Below are positions 21,313 to 31,242 of a DNA stretch of 64,000 bases, piece by piece. Each line of letters begins with the position of its first letter. Positions within the stretch are counted from its first letter, which is position 1. A model generated the notes under the pieces. That model did no database searches. It saw only the letters and a list, made by a program, of their open reading frames with translations, and was not told where the DNA came from. A program made the translations under genes and the position numbers. The DNA lies in assembly GCA_963210315.1 (NCBI GenBank), contig OY723252.1, positions 1,116,001-1,180,000 of the forward strand. Reading direction: 5' to 3'. The DNA is from Rhynchopus euleeides. Lineage: Eukaryota > Euglenozoa > Diplonemea > Diplonemida > Diplonemidae.

Positions 21313-22074
21313 GTGGCATGTGCCTGGTCTTGGAGCCAAGTCCTTGCGCGTACGGGGCTGCGGCATGTCGGTTCCAGCACCCTCGCGGAAGGCTGGGCCC
21401 GAGCACTGATCTCTAAGAGACGAACCACCTTGCGAATGCGATCGGGTTTGCGGGCTTGCGGCCATGACATCTCGAAAGGGTCGTCATGTTTCGGGTTCGA
21501 CTTGGTGGGCATCCGTGGCATGCAAGAGATGGCACACCAGGAGCCACGCAGCACCAGGTCGACCTGGATCTGATCGAGCTCAGGGGGAAGGAAGCACAGT
21601 CACCAAAGTGATATCACCGCCGGCCTCAACCACCAAACTGCAACCGCAGAAGTTCCGCTATTCTCACAAGGGAAGGCGCCCTGGGATGTAGCAGTGATTT
21701 GTGTGCAGCGCCATCAAGTGACACTGACCGCCTTGAACAGAGAGGTAGTGTACAGATGGCGATCAGTGAGAGGGCGTGCTGTGTCCTCCCACTTCCCCAT
21801 CTACCTCCATTCGTTCACCGTTGTTGATAGCAATTTTTTCGCCATTTTTTCGAATCGTATGCATCGGTCAGGCCGAGTGAATCAAAATAGCGCAAAAATC
21901 ACACCAAAATCTGTGTCTGAGGCACAGAAATCGTGCAAAAAAGCACCCAAAAAAAGTGCAAAAAACCCAAAATAGGATTTCGAAAATTGGCCAAAATACC
22001 CCCAAAATAGAGCCACACCTGGCACCCAGATTTCAAAAATTTTCAAACTATTTTCTGGACCAAAAATCAAACTA

Positions 22075-22268
22075 TTGAGGTCCTGGCCGGACATGTCCGG
22101 GGGGGGGGGGGGGGGGTCAAAATTGGATTTCCCGAATTTCCGGGTCCGGGCATGTCCGCCCGGACATCCGGACACCAGAAAATGTCCGCCCTGTCCGGGG
22201 CGGACATTTCTGGATGTCCGGATGTCCGCCCGGACATGTCCGGGCGGGAAATTCGGGAAATGTCCGGG
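22075..22268. repeat. G-run and CCGGACATGTCCGG-rich palindromic segment flanking family S copy A
   Basis: A run of about 18 G followed by TCAAAATTGG and many CGGACATGTCCG palindromes. A related block (G-run, TCAAAATTGG, CCGGACATCCGG) follows the element at 25199-25290 in the same orientation, so copy A lies within or between such repeats. Confidence 0.75.
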
Positions 22269-25198
22269 CACCACGGACTAGTCGCCCGGACGACTAGTCG
22301 GGACGACGGGTGAAATGACGACGGGTGAAACGACGGGTGGCACCCGTCGACTCGACGGGTGGACCCGTCGAGTCGACGGGTGAACCTGCTGAAACGACGG
22401 GTGTTCCAGCCATTTCCTGTTGATATGGGCCAATTTCCATTGAAAACTAGGGGAGTACCTTGCATGGCATCAGGTTATTTTTCACGCCGAGCTATCTTCC
22501 CTGCACAGACCCACCCCCCCCATTACTTTCCATTTACAATTCCTAGTTGGTGAAGGGGCTGCCCACCGGTGGACCACCAGGAGGGGGGTGAGCCATCCAG
22601 GTGGGCAGGGGGCCTGGGGGTGGGGCCTCAAGACAACTCCCCCACGACGTCACTCCGCTCTCGAGGACAAACAAAATCACCTACGTACCTGAACTGCCAA
22701 ACACCCCCCCCCTCACTTACGGGTGCGCGGATCTCATGTGCTCTTCGCGCTTTACAGTGGTTTTAAAGAGCTCGAAACAAACACAGCAACGCTTTTGTGT
22801 CAGCACGCGCGAATGGTGACTGAGGTAGTGCTGGCTCAGTCCCTTCGATTTTGTCCGTTTGCCGCACTCCTGGCATGTGACAGTGCAGGTCTGACACGGC
22901 GCGTTGTTTTGTGGCCGATGTGCAGCATCATAATGCGCAAACAGTGCTTCTCTCGTGTGGACAACTTTGGAGCACACAATGCAGATATGTTGCTGCACAG
23001 GCACTGTACCGGATGGGGTTGGTTCTGGCACTTCTGGCACATCCTCGCTGTTGCCCCAGGATTTGGACTTGCAGATGCATGCGAGCAGCGTTGCCTTTGG
23101 AGTGGTGTTTTCCGGGTCGCCCAGAAATTGTTGGCCCCATCGCCCCCTTTTTGTGACGTGAGATCCAAGGCTGAGGGACTCGAGTCTCCGCTGCAGTGCT
23201 GCCGTTGCTCCCTTCCAACAAGCGTTCCTCGCAGTGACACAGCAGCAAAGCTTTATCGCGCCGAACTTCAGGAGGGTCGGGGTGCTCGGTTGGTCCAGCA
23301 GGCCGCACCCCTTGCCTTTGGTCCTCTGCATTTCGAAGAGCAGCAGGTCCCGTTCGGCGGTCTGCTGCGATGTCACCCTCAGGGCATGGCGTTTGGAGAC
23401 GCCATTCCCCCTCTCCAGTTCCTCGTCACTCAGGGCGAGGGGGTGTGCATCTTCTGGATCAAACCAGTGGCTCATCGAATGGATATATGTAACACCACGC
23501 CCCTCGGATGTTCTCCCAGGTGACACCCACTCCAGGACAAACACAAGGATGTGCATTGCGATGAGCGAGAAGATGAACTGTTTCGCGCACTTTCCCTCCT
23601 GGTGGTACTTGATGGGGGATGTCGTTGTAGCGGAAATGCACAAGCATTTCCATTGCAATACAGAGTAGATGCTGCACCCCCTTCGTCTTGGTAATGGTGA
23701 GTAAGCGACTCAGAACATCTCTGGCCTGGTTTCCCGTCATGTTAGAACACGTTGAGCTGCCAAGGACAGCCTTCTGCACGGCAGGTCCATCAGGCAAGAT
23801 CTCTGCGAGTATTGCGATGAACCCGTTTATGTCGGCAGGGGGGGTGACCCCTGCGTACAGGCTCTCAAACCCAGCTTCATGAAGTTCCTGGATGCTAGCC
23901 CTGTGGCAGGCGTGGAGCTGTTTCAACCAGTCATTTCGTGGTGTGGTACAAAACGCGCTCCTGTGCGAAGATGACCCCATCTTACTAAATGCCGACCACA
24001 GCTCAAGATGGTCCCCTGCTACCCTAAGCAGGCGAGCCGAAACATCACGTTCGCCTTTTCGAAAACCCCTCTCTGCACTCTTGCGATTTGCTTCAGGAAG
24101 TTGAACGTGAACCACGTTCTGTACTCATCCTTCTGCTTATCGGCAACTGTCACCAACCGTGTTGCGAAGGCACCGTCGAAAATGCCTACGGCCAGCCTGC
24201 TCTGCTGGGTCTTCTGTGCCTGTTTCTTCTCCGCCTCGTACAGCTTCACCATAGCTGCAGTGCCGCGGGGCAGGCGTCGGCCATCTCCTTGAGCCCTGTC
24301 GGGTGGTCCTTCCCGTTGCTCTTCCGGAGGCCCAACCCGACAAACTCGATGTCTGACCCGCTATTGACACGGGCAGCGTACATCGTGCGACCATCCTTCG
24401 CGGTCGACTTGCTGATCACCCCACCCCCCACCTTCTCATACTTTTTGTACAGGGCAAGACTGATGATGGGATCAGTCGACTTGATGGTAGTATCCGTCAG
24501 CTTGCCGAGAAGCTGCTTCAGGGCCATGTGGCTCAACCCATCAGCATCACGCTCGACAACATACGTGTTGATCCAAGCACGTACAAACACCGTCATGTCC
24601 ACAGCGCTGGCGAGGGCCTGCGCTGCAGTACGCTTTGCCGCTGGCATTGATTGGTGTGGCTCGTCTGGGTGGCCTGGGTGGTGATGATGGTATCTTGGGG
24701 TATCTTGGCCTGGGTGGTGATGAGGGTACGGTATCTTGGAGACTGCCTTGTGGGTTGTGCAAGGGTTGGCTGGGGCGAAAATTTGCCTGGCAGAAAAGTG
24801 ATCACCTTCATGAAGTAGGTTGCTCTGTCAAACTGACACAGTTTGTCAGAGTCAAGATCCCTCGAACAATGAAAATCCACGAGAACAGCCGTCGCACATG
24901 CACTTGAGGCCCCATCACCAACTAGGAATTGTAAATGGAAAGTAATCGGGGGTGGGTCTGTGCAGGGAAGATAGTTCGGCGTGAAAAATAACCTGATGCC
25001 ATGCAAGGTACTCCCCTAGTTTTCAATGGAAATTGGCCCATATCAACAGGAAATGGCTGGAACACCCGTCGTTTCAGCAGGTTCACCCGTCGTGCCGACG
25101 GGTGCCACCCGTCGAGTCGACGGGTGCCGCCTGTCGAGTTTTCACCCGTCGTCCCGACTAGTCGACCCCACCCGTCACTGCCCGACTAGTCCGTGGTG
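22269..25198 (-). mobile_element. Family S TIR element, copy A
   Basis: The ends are CACCACGGACTAGTCG and its inverse. Inverted terminal repeats of about 290 bp (22269-22560 and 24910-25198) include a cluster of ACGGGTG/CACCCGT motifs and then a single-copy part ending CAATTCCTAGTTGGTGA. One minus-strand gene fills the middle. Both outer flanks contain G runs, so a short target duplication cannot be read safely. Copies B (59103-62069) and C (62227 onward) share both the ends and the gene. Confidence 0.88.
22717..24647 (-). pseudogene. Family S C2H2 zinc-finger protein gene, copy A (frame-disrupted)
   Basis: Four reading-frame blocks on the - strand together give a protein of about 645 residues. 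Block 1 (24647-24246) begins MPAAKRTAAQALASAVD. Block 2 (24252-24019) contains VKLYEAEKKQAQKTQQSRL. Block 3 (about 24060-23620) starts RLLRVAGDHLELW. Block 4 ends in three C2H2 fingers: CIVC...HYDAAH, CQEC...HYLSHH and CCVC...HMRSAH. The middle is helical with no fold I recognise. The 1/2 break and the 2/3 break recur in the other copies. The break near 23620 (YNDIP) is unique to copy A. As the only gene inside long TIRs it is the candidate transposase or recombinase; that role is inference. The blocks could also be exons with short introns, although I could not place GT-AG pairs. Confidence 0.7.
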
Positions 25199-25339
25199 GG
25201 GGGGGGGGGGGGTCAAAATTGGACCCGGACATCCGGACACCCGGATTTCCGGGTCCGGGCATGTCCGCCCTGTCCGCCCTGAAACCGCCTAAGGGGCCGG
25301 GGGAAATCCAGGAAATTCGGGAAATCCAGGAATATGAAG

Positions 25340-25840
25340 AATCCTCCCAAGTATATACATGTATTATACATGTATAATACTTGCATGTCAACTATTATAC
25401 ATGTATAATACCGTATACGTAAATATTTTGGAACGTAAATATTATGGAACGTAAATATTATGGAACGTAAATATTTTGGAACGCTGGTGGGTTGGCGTTC
25501 CAGATTTTTTTCGTTCCATAATATTTACAGGGCTTTCTGCGACTCGGGGACTTGGACCAGGTGATCGGACGGCATGCAGAGTCCCTGACGGGACCTACTC
25601 GTGCACTTTTCGCGCGATTCCTGACGCAAGCCGTCCTCACCACCGAGTCCCCAACTGGCCCTGTAAATATTTTGGAACGTAAATATTATGGAACGGACCG
25701 GCCAAAAATGGGCCCGTTCCATAATATTTACGTTCCATAATATTTACGTATACGGTACATGTATATGCCTGAAATATACATGTAAAATACATGTATATCA
25801 AGTAAAAATACAAGTATAATACTTGCATGTCAACTATTAT
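25340..25840. repeat. AT-rich palindromic arrays (ATACATGTAT and GGAACGTAAATATT units)
   Basis: TACATGTATTATACATGTAT-type palindromes flank a block in which GGAACGTAAATATTWT is repeated four times (25430-25498) and its inverse GTTCCATAATATTTAC recurs at about 25521, 25714 and 25731. Inside it, AGGGC(N)n GGGGACTTGG and CGAGTCCCCAACTGGCCCT form inner inverted ends (about 25535-25670), as in a small MITE. Confidence 0.8.
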
Positions 25841-26520
25841 ACCGTAAACAGAATAAATCTGGACCGTAAGAAGTCCTGGACGTAATAATGCTGGACCGTA
25901 AAAATTCTGGACCCCGGGGGTCCAAACCGATTGGACCTTTTTTCCGGTCCAGAGTGGTTTGCTGTTCCCCCCCAAGATCACCGGGTTTCTGCTCCCGCGG
26001 GAAGCGTTCACAAGCGTGAACGGGACTTCCCCAGCCCCCTTGACTGATCTGGACCCCCACGAGTGGGGGTCTGAACCCCACTATCGGGGGTCGTATGGGC
26101 ACCAATAATAGGCAGTGCAGACTCCCGATATCGGGGGTCCAGACCCCCAATAGCGGGGGTCGCTCTGACCCCGCCCCAGACCCCCGCTCCAGGGGGTGGG
26201 AGTCCACCGTGTGAGAAATCGCCATGTATCGCCAAGTCCCCCAAACTGGTCTGGACCGGACAAATTCTGGACCTCGGGGGGGGTCTGGAGGTGGATTGGA
26301 CCTTTTTTACGGTTCAGATTTATTCTGTTTACGGTACATGTATTTTTACTTGATATACATGTATTTTACATGTATATTTCAGGCATTTACATGTACCGTA
26401 AACAGAATAAATCTGGACCGTAAGAAGTCCTGGACGTAATAATGCTGGACCGTAAAAATTCTGGACCCCGGGGGTCCAAACCGATTGGACCTTTTTTCCG
26501 GTCCAGAGTGGTTTGCCGTT
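25837..26520. mobile_element. Compound repeat block with CTGGACCGTAA motifs and inverted arms, 5' of the pogo-like gene
   Basis: ACCGTAAACAGAATAAATCT followed by about 110 bp with CTGGAC(C)GTAA at 15-20-bp spacing occurs twice in direct orientation (25840-25968 and 26392-26520). An inverted arm (26270-26335, ending TTATTCTGTTTACGGTACATG) faces the second copy across an ATACATGTAT palindrome. Between them, ACCCCCGATATCGGGGGT-type palindromes occupy 26040-26200. 26215-26335 recurs in the same orientation at 32528-32655. Confidence 0.75.
25971..26041 (+). pseudogene. Duplicated fragment of the pogo-like transposase 5' coding end
   Basis: CCCAAGATCACCGGGTTTCT through GCGTTCACAAGCGTGAACGG to CCCCAGCCCCCTTGACTG matches 26715-26791 of the intact transposase with a few substitutions. 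It is preceded by the same CTGGACC block. This indicates a deleted or rearranged second copy of the element immediately upstream. Confidence 0.8.
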
Positions 26521-26710
26521 AGAACTGGCACTTGTCATTTTTTCATTGATACCTCCCTCATTCACACGCTCCCACACATCTCCCGGACAGGTGCACTGCA
26601 TCCTCAATACAACACAACTCCCCACTCCTCCCGCCCTCTCCCAGCCTTCCAGCCTCCCCGCCCTCTCCCAGCCTTCCAGCCTCCCCGCACTCTCCCAGCC
26701 TGTTTGCACG

Positions 26711-28945
26711 ATGACCCCCAAGATCACCGCGTTTCTGCTCCCGCGCGAAGCGTTCACAAGCGTGAACGGGGCTTCCCCAGCCCCCTTGACTGAGACGCAG
26801 GCGGTGTCGGTGGCGGCGGAGCTCAAGGTGCAGAGGAAGAAGGCTGCACCTTCAGGGAAGAGCGGCCAGGTGTGGTCGGCCGACGACCGGTTGGCGATCG
26901 CGAGGAAGTGCGTGGACAGCGGCCCCAGCAAGACGCTACTCTGGTGGAATTGCCCACTAAAAAACAACAGAGAGCTGTCAAAGGGGTCGTGCCTGCGCTT
27001 CCGGAAGGAGTACGAGCTTTCGCTTAAAGACCTCAAGCGAAAGCGCGACCTCCTAGACGACTCCTCCGGGGTCGATGTGGAGGCCCTTCCGAGGCCTGGG
27101 AAGCGGGGTCGCCAGGCGATCCTCACGGTGGAGGAAGAGGCGACCCTGTGGGGTCTTCTGCGGGCGGTGCGGCGGAGTGCGGGTGTGGTGACGGCTGCAT
27201 TCGTGAGCAGCTCAGCCCGGGGCCTCGTCAAGGCCTCCACCACCCCCGACCGGGTGAAACACGGCAGCTGTCTTGGGCCTGAGTGGGCCCGAAAATACAT
27301 GGCCCGAAAGAACTGGGCCGTCAGGTGCAAGACGACGGCGGAGGCGGTGAACCCCATCGATTCGTGTGAAGCACGGGAGACGCTGCTGACGGAAGTCCGG
27401 GCGGCGAGGGAGGCAGGGGATGTGCCCGACGCACTGATTTTTAACGCAGACCACACCTCCCTCGCCATCTACCCAGCTGCATCCCGGACGTACGAGGAGA
27501 AGGGGACGAAGCGGGTTCCAGTGACGGATTCAGAATCCAAACTCAACATCACCGGGTTCTTCGGTTCGAACGCAGAGGGTTTGCTCCTCCCACCCCAAGT
27601 AATTTACAAGGGGAAAACGCACCGCTCGACCGCCCAATTCGCAGGGAAGTATGCACACCTGAAGGCAAAGTGGCTGCTGACCACCAACCCTGATAGTCAC
27701 TGGGCCACTGAGGCAACCTCGAAGGAGTGGATAAACAAAGTGCTCCTCCCCACCATCGCTGAGATCAAAGAGAAGAAGGGGCTGCCGGCCCAACAGCAGA
27801 GCATACTAGTTTACGACCGATTCACAGGACAACAGACCGCGGCGATGAAGCAGCTCCTCCGTGACAACAACGTCGTGCCCATCGATATTCCCCCCGGGCA
27901 CACCTCCCACCTGCAGCCAATGGATTTGGCATTCAACAGCACTCTGAAAACCTGCCTCAGAGCGAAGTACAGCAAGTGGTACAGCCGCACGGTTGCCAAG
28001 ATGCTGCGTCGGCGTCGGGCAGCTGTTGAGCGTCACCAGCGGAAGACCGGTGGACAGGTGTTGTACACAGGCAAGGGGAAGCACCAGTTCACCCTCTTCG
28101 ATTCCCTCTGGACGGGCTCGCAGATGGCGAAAGATCTTTCAACAGCTTGCACGGAGACAGACGTACCCATGCAGAGGGGGCACCTTGAGTGGACGCAGCA
28201 GGACAGCCATGCATGCGGTTGGTATGCTCTGACAGCCGTCGAGAAGCTGCTGATGGGCTTTGAGCCGACGCCGTCTGACTTCCCCACGAAGAAGAGTGTA
28301 CGGAAGATGTTGGGGGACGTCGTGGAGGCTGACCGGGCCAACTTCCCGGATGCGGAGCGCCAGATTGGCCTCCTCCTCGAAAAGATGAATGACGACGACA
28401 GCCCTATCTTCACGGAATCTCAGCGACTGACCAACTTCGTGGCGCAGCCCCTGCTGGCGATGATGGAGCGGGTGTTCGGGTGCCGCGTCCGTCTTCTCCT
28501 GACGCACTCCGCCGACCTTGGAAATGTCGTGAAAGAGCGCATCAAGCAGGCACCTCACCTCCTCTTCGACACCAAGCAGCAGCACTTTGCATGTGCAGTG
28601 GCGCAGCCCTACTTCCCCACTGAGGCTGAGCTCCTCAAAACGATCTCGCAGGAGATGAAGCTCACGGCGAGTGAGGCGAGGGACCGCCACTTGAAGTGGC
28701 TGTGTAGCGCTGTGTCCAAGATCAAGGCGTCGTCCATGGTCGCCTCGTTCGTGGCGGCTGGGATTAGGGAGAGCACAGAGGCGACACCGAGTGCACCACA
28801 TGTCATCACTGAGCTGGAACCAGAGTCGGATGAAGTGCCGGAAGGGGTGGACATCGACCCCGAAATCGAAGACATCATTCGTCTCGTTGACGAACTGGCC
28901 CTGGGCGGCGAGGACTCCGAGGACGAGTCTGGTGGAATTCAGTGA
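26711..28945 (+). CDS. Pogo/Tigger-like DDE transposase with a C-terminal cysteine-peptidase-like extension
   Basis: The start at 26711 (MTPKITAFLL) is preferred over 26513 because the 66 intervening residues are an LSQPSSLPA repeat typical of a leader. It gives 744 residues. Two helix-turn-helix-like parts come first (WSADDRLAIARK.., then the CENP-B-like ILTVEEEATLWGLL...LGPEWARKYMARKN). The DDE catalytic core has D247 (NADHT), D369 (VYDRF) and D405 (QPMDLAFN); the last two are 35 residues apart, as in pogo relatives. It should cut and paste its own DNA. Beyond residue about 480 is a region absent from ordinary pogo proteins as I know them: WTQQDSHACGWYALTAVEKL (C502) and, later, LLFDTKQQHFACAV (H625). 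These resemble the Q...C and HF/HW catalytic sites of papain-fold (Josephin- or Ulp1-like) peptidases. The frame is uninterrupted and the C terminus acidic. Confidence 0.88.
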   Translation: MTPKITAFLLPREAFTSVNGASPAPLTETQAVSVAAELKVQRKKAAPSGKSGQVWSADDRLAIARKCVDSGPSKTLLWWNCPLKNNRELSKGSCLRFRKEYELSLKDLKRKRDLLDDSSGVDVEALPRPGKRGRQAILTVEEEATLWGLLRAVRRSAGVVTAAFVSSSARGLVKASTTPDRVKHGSCLGPEWARKYMARKNWAVRCKTTAEAVNPIDSCEARETLLTEVRAAREAGDVPDALIFNADHTSLAIYPAASRTYEEKGTKRVPVTDSESKLNITGFFGSNAEGLLLPPQVIYKGKTHRSTAQFAGKYAHLKAKWLLTTNPDSHWATEATSKEWINKVLLPTIAEIKEKKGLPAQQQSILVYDRFTGQQTAAMKQLLRDNNVVPIDIPPGHTSHLQPMDLAFNSTLKTCLRAKYSKWYSRTVAKMLRRRRAAVERHQRKTGGQVLYTGKGKHQFTLFDSLWTGSQMAKDLSTACTETDVPMQRGHLEWTQQDSHACGWYALTAVEKLLMGFEPTPSDFPTKKSVRKMLGDVVEADRANFPDAERQIGLLLEKMNDDDSPIFTESQRLTNFVAQPLLAMMERVFGCRVRLLLTHSADLGNVVKERIKQAPHLLFDTKQQHFACAVAQPYFPTEAELLKTISQEMKLTASEARDRHLKWLCSAVSKIKASSMVASFVAAGIRESTEATPSAPHVITELEPESDEVPEGVDIDPEIEDIIRLVDELALGGEDSEDESGGIQ

Positions 28946-29275
28946 CCTCTGTGTATGCTGTGGACGGCCGAGGACAATTCCCCCACCCCGTGATCTCGAC
29001 CTACGTTCTTCTGACCCATCTCTCACTTGTTTGTACTGATATTTGCACGGATGACGTACGAATCGTAATATCGTATCATATCGTAAATACGATATGTATC
29101 GTATTTTTTAAGGCGATATCGCAATATATCGCAATATATCGTATTTATATCGTGTTTAGTCAGCTTTGATATCGTATGCGATATGCCCATATCGCACTAT
29201 TACTACAGGCTTCTGAGGGAGGCAATGGGATGGCTAGGTGGCCACATGAGACAACACCACAAGGATGGGATCCGG

Positions 29276-31242
29276 CTAAGTGGTGTTACGCCCCAAGACG
29301 TCCCGCCACCTCTCTTCCGACGCCTCCAGCACTTCATCAGCAATCACCTCCTGGGCAACTGCTTCCGGGTCCATCACCTCCATGAGTTTAAAGAACTCTC
29401 TTGAGGAAAACGTGTCCCACAGCTCTTTGAGAAGTTGTTGTTCCTCGTTGGTGACGTGTTGGATGCTCTTCCATACTTCCCCCACGACAAAGCAGGACTT
29501 CTGATCGCTGGGGGGGTTGCTCATCCAGAGGAAGAACTGTAGGAGGCTCTGTGCATCGTCTGGATCTCCGAGAGCATGTCCCCCCACCCATCCCCTCCGA
29601 TCAAATGTGCTAACTCTCGGACACTTTGCGGTTTGTAGGCGCGCTCAAGCTCTTCGTGCAAGAAGCTTGCAAGCAGGTCGGTCCGGGGTGCCACATGCTC
29701 AACGACGTGAAACAGCGCTGACCACCTCGTTTCTGAGGTGGTGCGCGGCGCCTGTGAGAAGAAGGTCACGAAGTGGATGGCGAGGGGGAAGCGCTTCGTG
29801 TAGAAGTCTTTGCAACATTTGTTGGCGTGATGCCCCAAACACCACACCGACAGACGCCCTGTGAGCTTGATGAGGCGCTGGTTTGTCGCGCATCTGTCCA
29901 TGTTGACAGACGCGATCGTAAACGAGTAGTCGCATTCGAGCCGCTGCAGCACATCTTCAAGCATCACTGCGTCAGGGCTCACCCCAGCCTGAACACCTCA
30001 ACGCACACCAGCAGCGGTTGTTGCTCAACATATGCAGTCAGAGCGAGGTACGAGGTGTGGATCGATGCTGCTGTAGTTCCGTCGATGCCAATAGGCACGG
30101 TGCGACCTTTGAGAGCATCTTTCAGCGCCTTCAGAAGTGCATCCGTGTGGCTGCTGTGTTTCTGCAAGAGGGCGCGTCCGCTGGGCATGTTCGGGTACAG
30201 GTGTTTCCGAATCGCCAACACCACAAGCTCCGCCTGGCTGGCCGTGGTATTGCCGACGCAAAGTGAATACGACAGGTCACTCACGAATTCCGGTGCTGGA
30301 TTGGCTCCGTGCGCCTTCTGCTGCCCCCCTTGCCTGTCGCCGTTCTTGTCTTCACCGCCCGACTGCTTCTTCTTCTGGTGCTCGACCGCACGGGTGGGTG
30401 ATGGCGAGTTTTGATCCGGAAAAAGGGGTGCTAAAAAAAATTGCTCGCGCGCTTCGCGCGCGAGCACCTCATGCAATGCACGCGTATATCCGCAACAACA
30501 TTCGTTCTGATCGATACGCTTTGCAATGTGCGGTGTGAGTGGACAACGAGGAAGTCGTACAGACTTCGTTGTGCAGGGATGGTAGTCTGCACGTACTCCG
30601 TCTTCACTCACGACCATGTCGCACTCCTGGTGTTGTGCCGTTTCCCACTTGCCATGGTACACCAAATGGTACATGCACACTCGACAGGTGCACAGCACAG
30701 GGGTTTAGGGGGCGGAGCCCCCCAGCCGCCGGAGGCCACGGTAGCGAACATCTGGCCTTCTCCTTCGCGTTCTGGGACTCTTTGGATCAATTGCGGTTCG
30801 TAGTGGGGCACGAACCCAGGGACGCTCGTTGTTGGGAAGTTGTGCAGGTCGATGAGTGGGAAACTGTCTGAAACCTGTGAAAAATTCCACTCCCAAAAAA
30901 ATGCCGAAACTCGCCGTCGGGTTTTCGGGGGAAAAAATACAAATGGAGAATTTCGCCCCCAAACTCGCCATCGGGAGAACACTGGGGTTTGCGGGTTTGC
31001 AGAGACGCGACATCCTTGACGGCGTACACGTCTTTGGCATCGCCTTGCAGCTTATCATGACGTGTTTTCGCTGTCACGTAGCTCACTCGCGCCCCTGCTT
31101 TCTGCTTCGCCAGCTGCTCTTTGAGAGCCTTTGGCTTCGGAGTGGGTGACTCATCTGGGGTGGTGGTGGTAGTCTCGCCGCCCCTCGTTGATGTGCTGGG
31201 TGCCTTTTTCCCCGGTGCCCACCCCGTGTGGCCATGCATCAT
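29276..31242 (-). pseudogene. hAT/DUF659-like transposase, disrupted
   Basis: A 5' piece starts at 31242 (MMHGHTGWAPGKKAP) and runs to about 30975. After an inserted repeat, a second piece (30698-29979) has a Cys/His-rich start and then VPIGIDGTTAASIHTSYLAL, like the first catalytic D region of hAT/DUF659 proteins. A third piece in the next frame (29982-29521) has VNMDRCATNQRLIKLTGRL and WCLGHHANKCCKDF, like the hAT D..N...CxxHxxNLxxxD block, and then a TRWSALF motif. A fourth piece (29587-29276) is helical. GGGTGAGC at the second frame change could be a splice donor, so one break may be an intron; the inserted repeat nevertheless makes this copy defective. The superfamily call is by motif only. 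Confidence 0.65.
30705..30752 (-). repeat. Dispersed GC-rich repeat, copy 6, inserted inside the hAT-like gene
   Basis: A minus-strand core (GGGGGCGGAGCCCCCCAGCC, then GGAGGCCACGGTAGCGAACA). The inserted block probably spans about 30700-30975, between two parts of the transposase-like frame, so it is younger than the hAT-like element. Confidence 0.8.

Larger units (their letters stand above)
17164..22074. other. Gene-free repeat-rich segment
   Basis: No gene seen. It contains a 54-bp hairpin (17715-17770), dispersed GC-rich repeats (18201, 21097, 21254), long GACCCCC tracts (18722-19580), two or three diverged units of about 237 bp (20205-20660), and a tandem pair of about 170-bp segments with TTCCCGGTCTTGGATGTGCT (near 20818 and 20963). 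Frames here have repeat-derived or low-complexity composition. Confidence 0.6.

Noticed and set aside
22085-22104. Long G run as a telomeric repeat
   Set aside because: It is a homopolymer with no TTTAGGG- or TTAGGG-type units and sits beside mobile-element ends.
22723-23523. A 266-codon + strand frame (also 59423-60370)
   Set aside because: Antisense to the family S zinc-finger gene; its conservation follows from element copy identity.
28190-28620. Firm assignment of the transposase extension to Ulp1 or Josephin
   Set aside because: Only two short motifs support it by eye; in Ulp1 the His precedes the Cys, whereas here the candidate His follows, so only a papain-fold resemblance is claimed.
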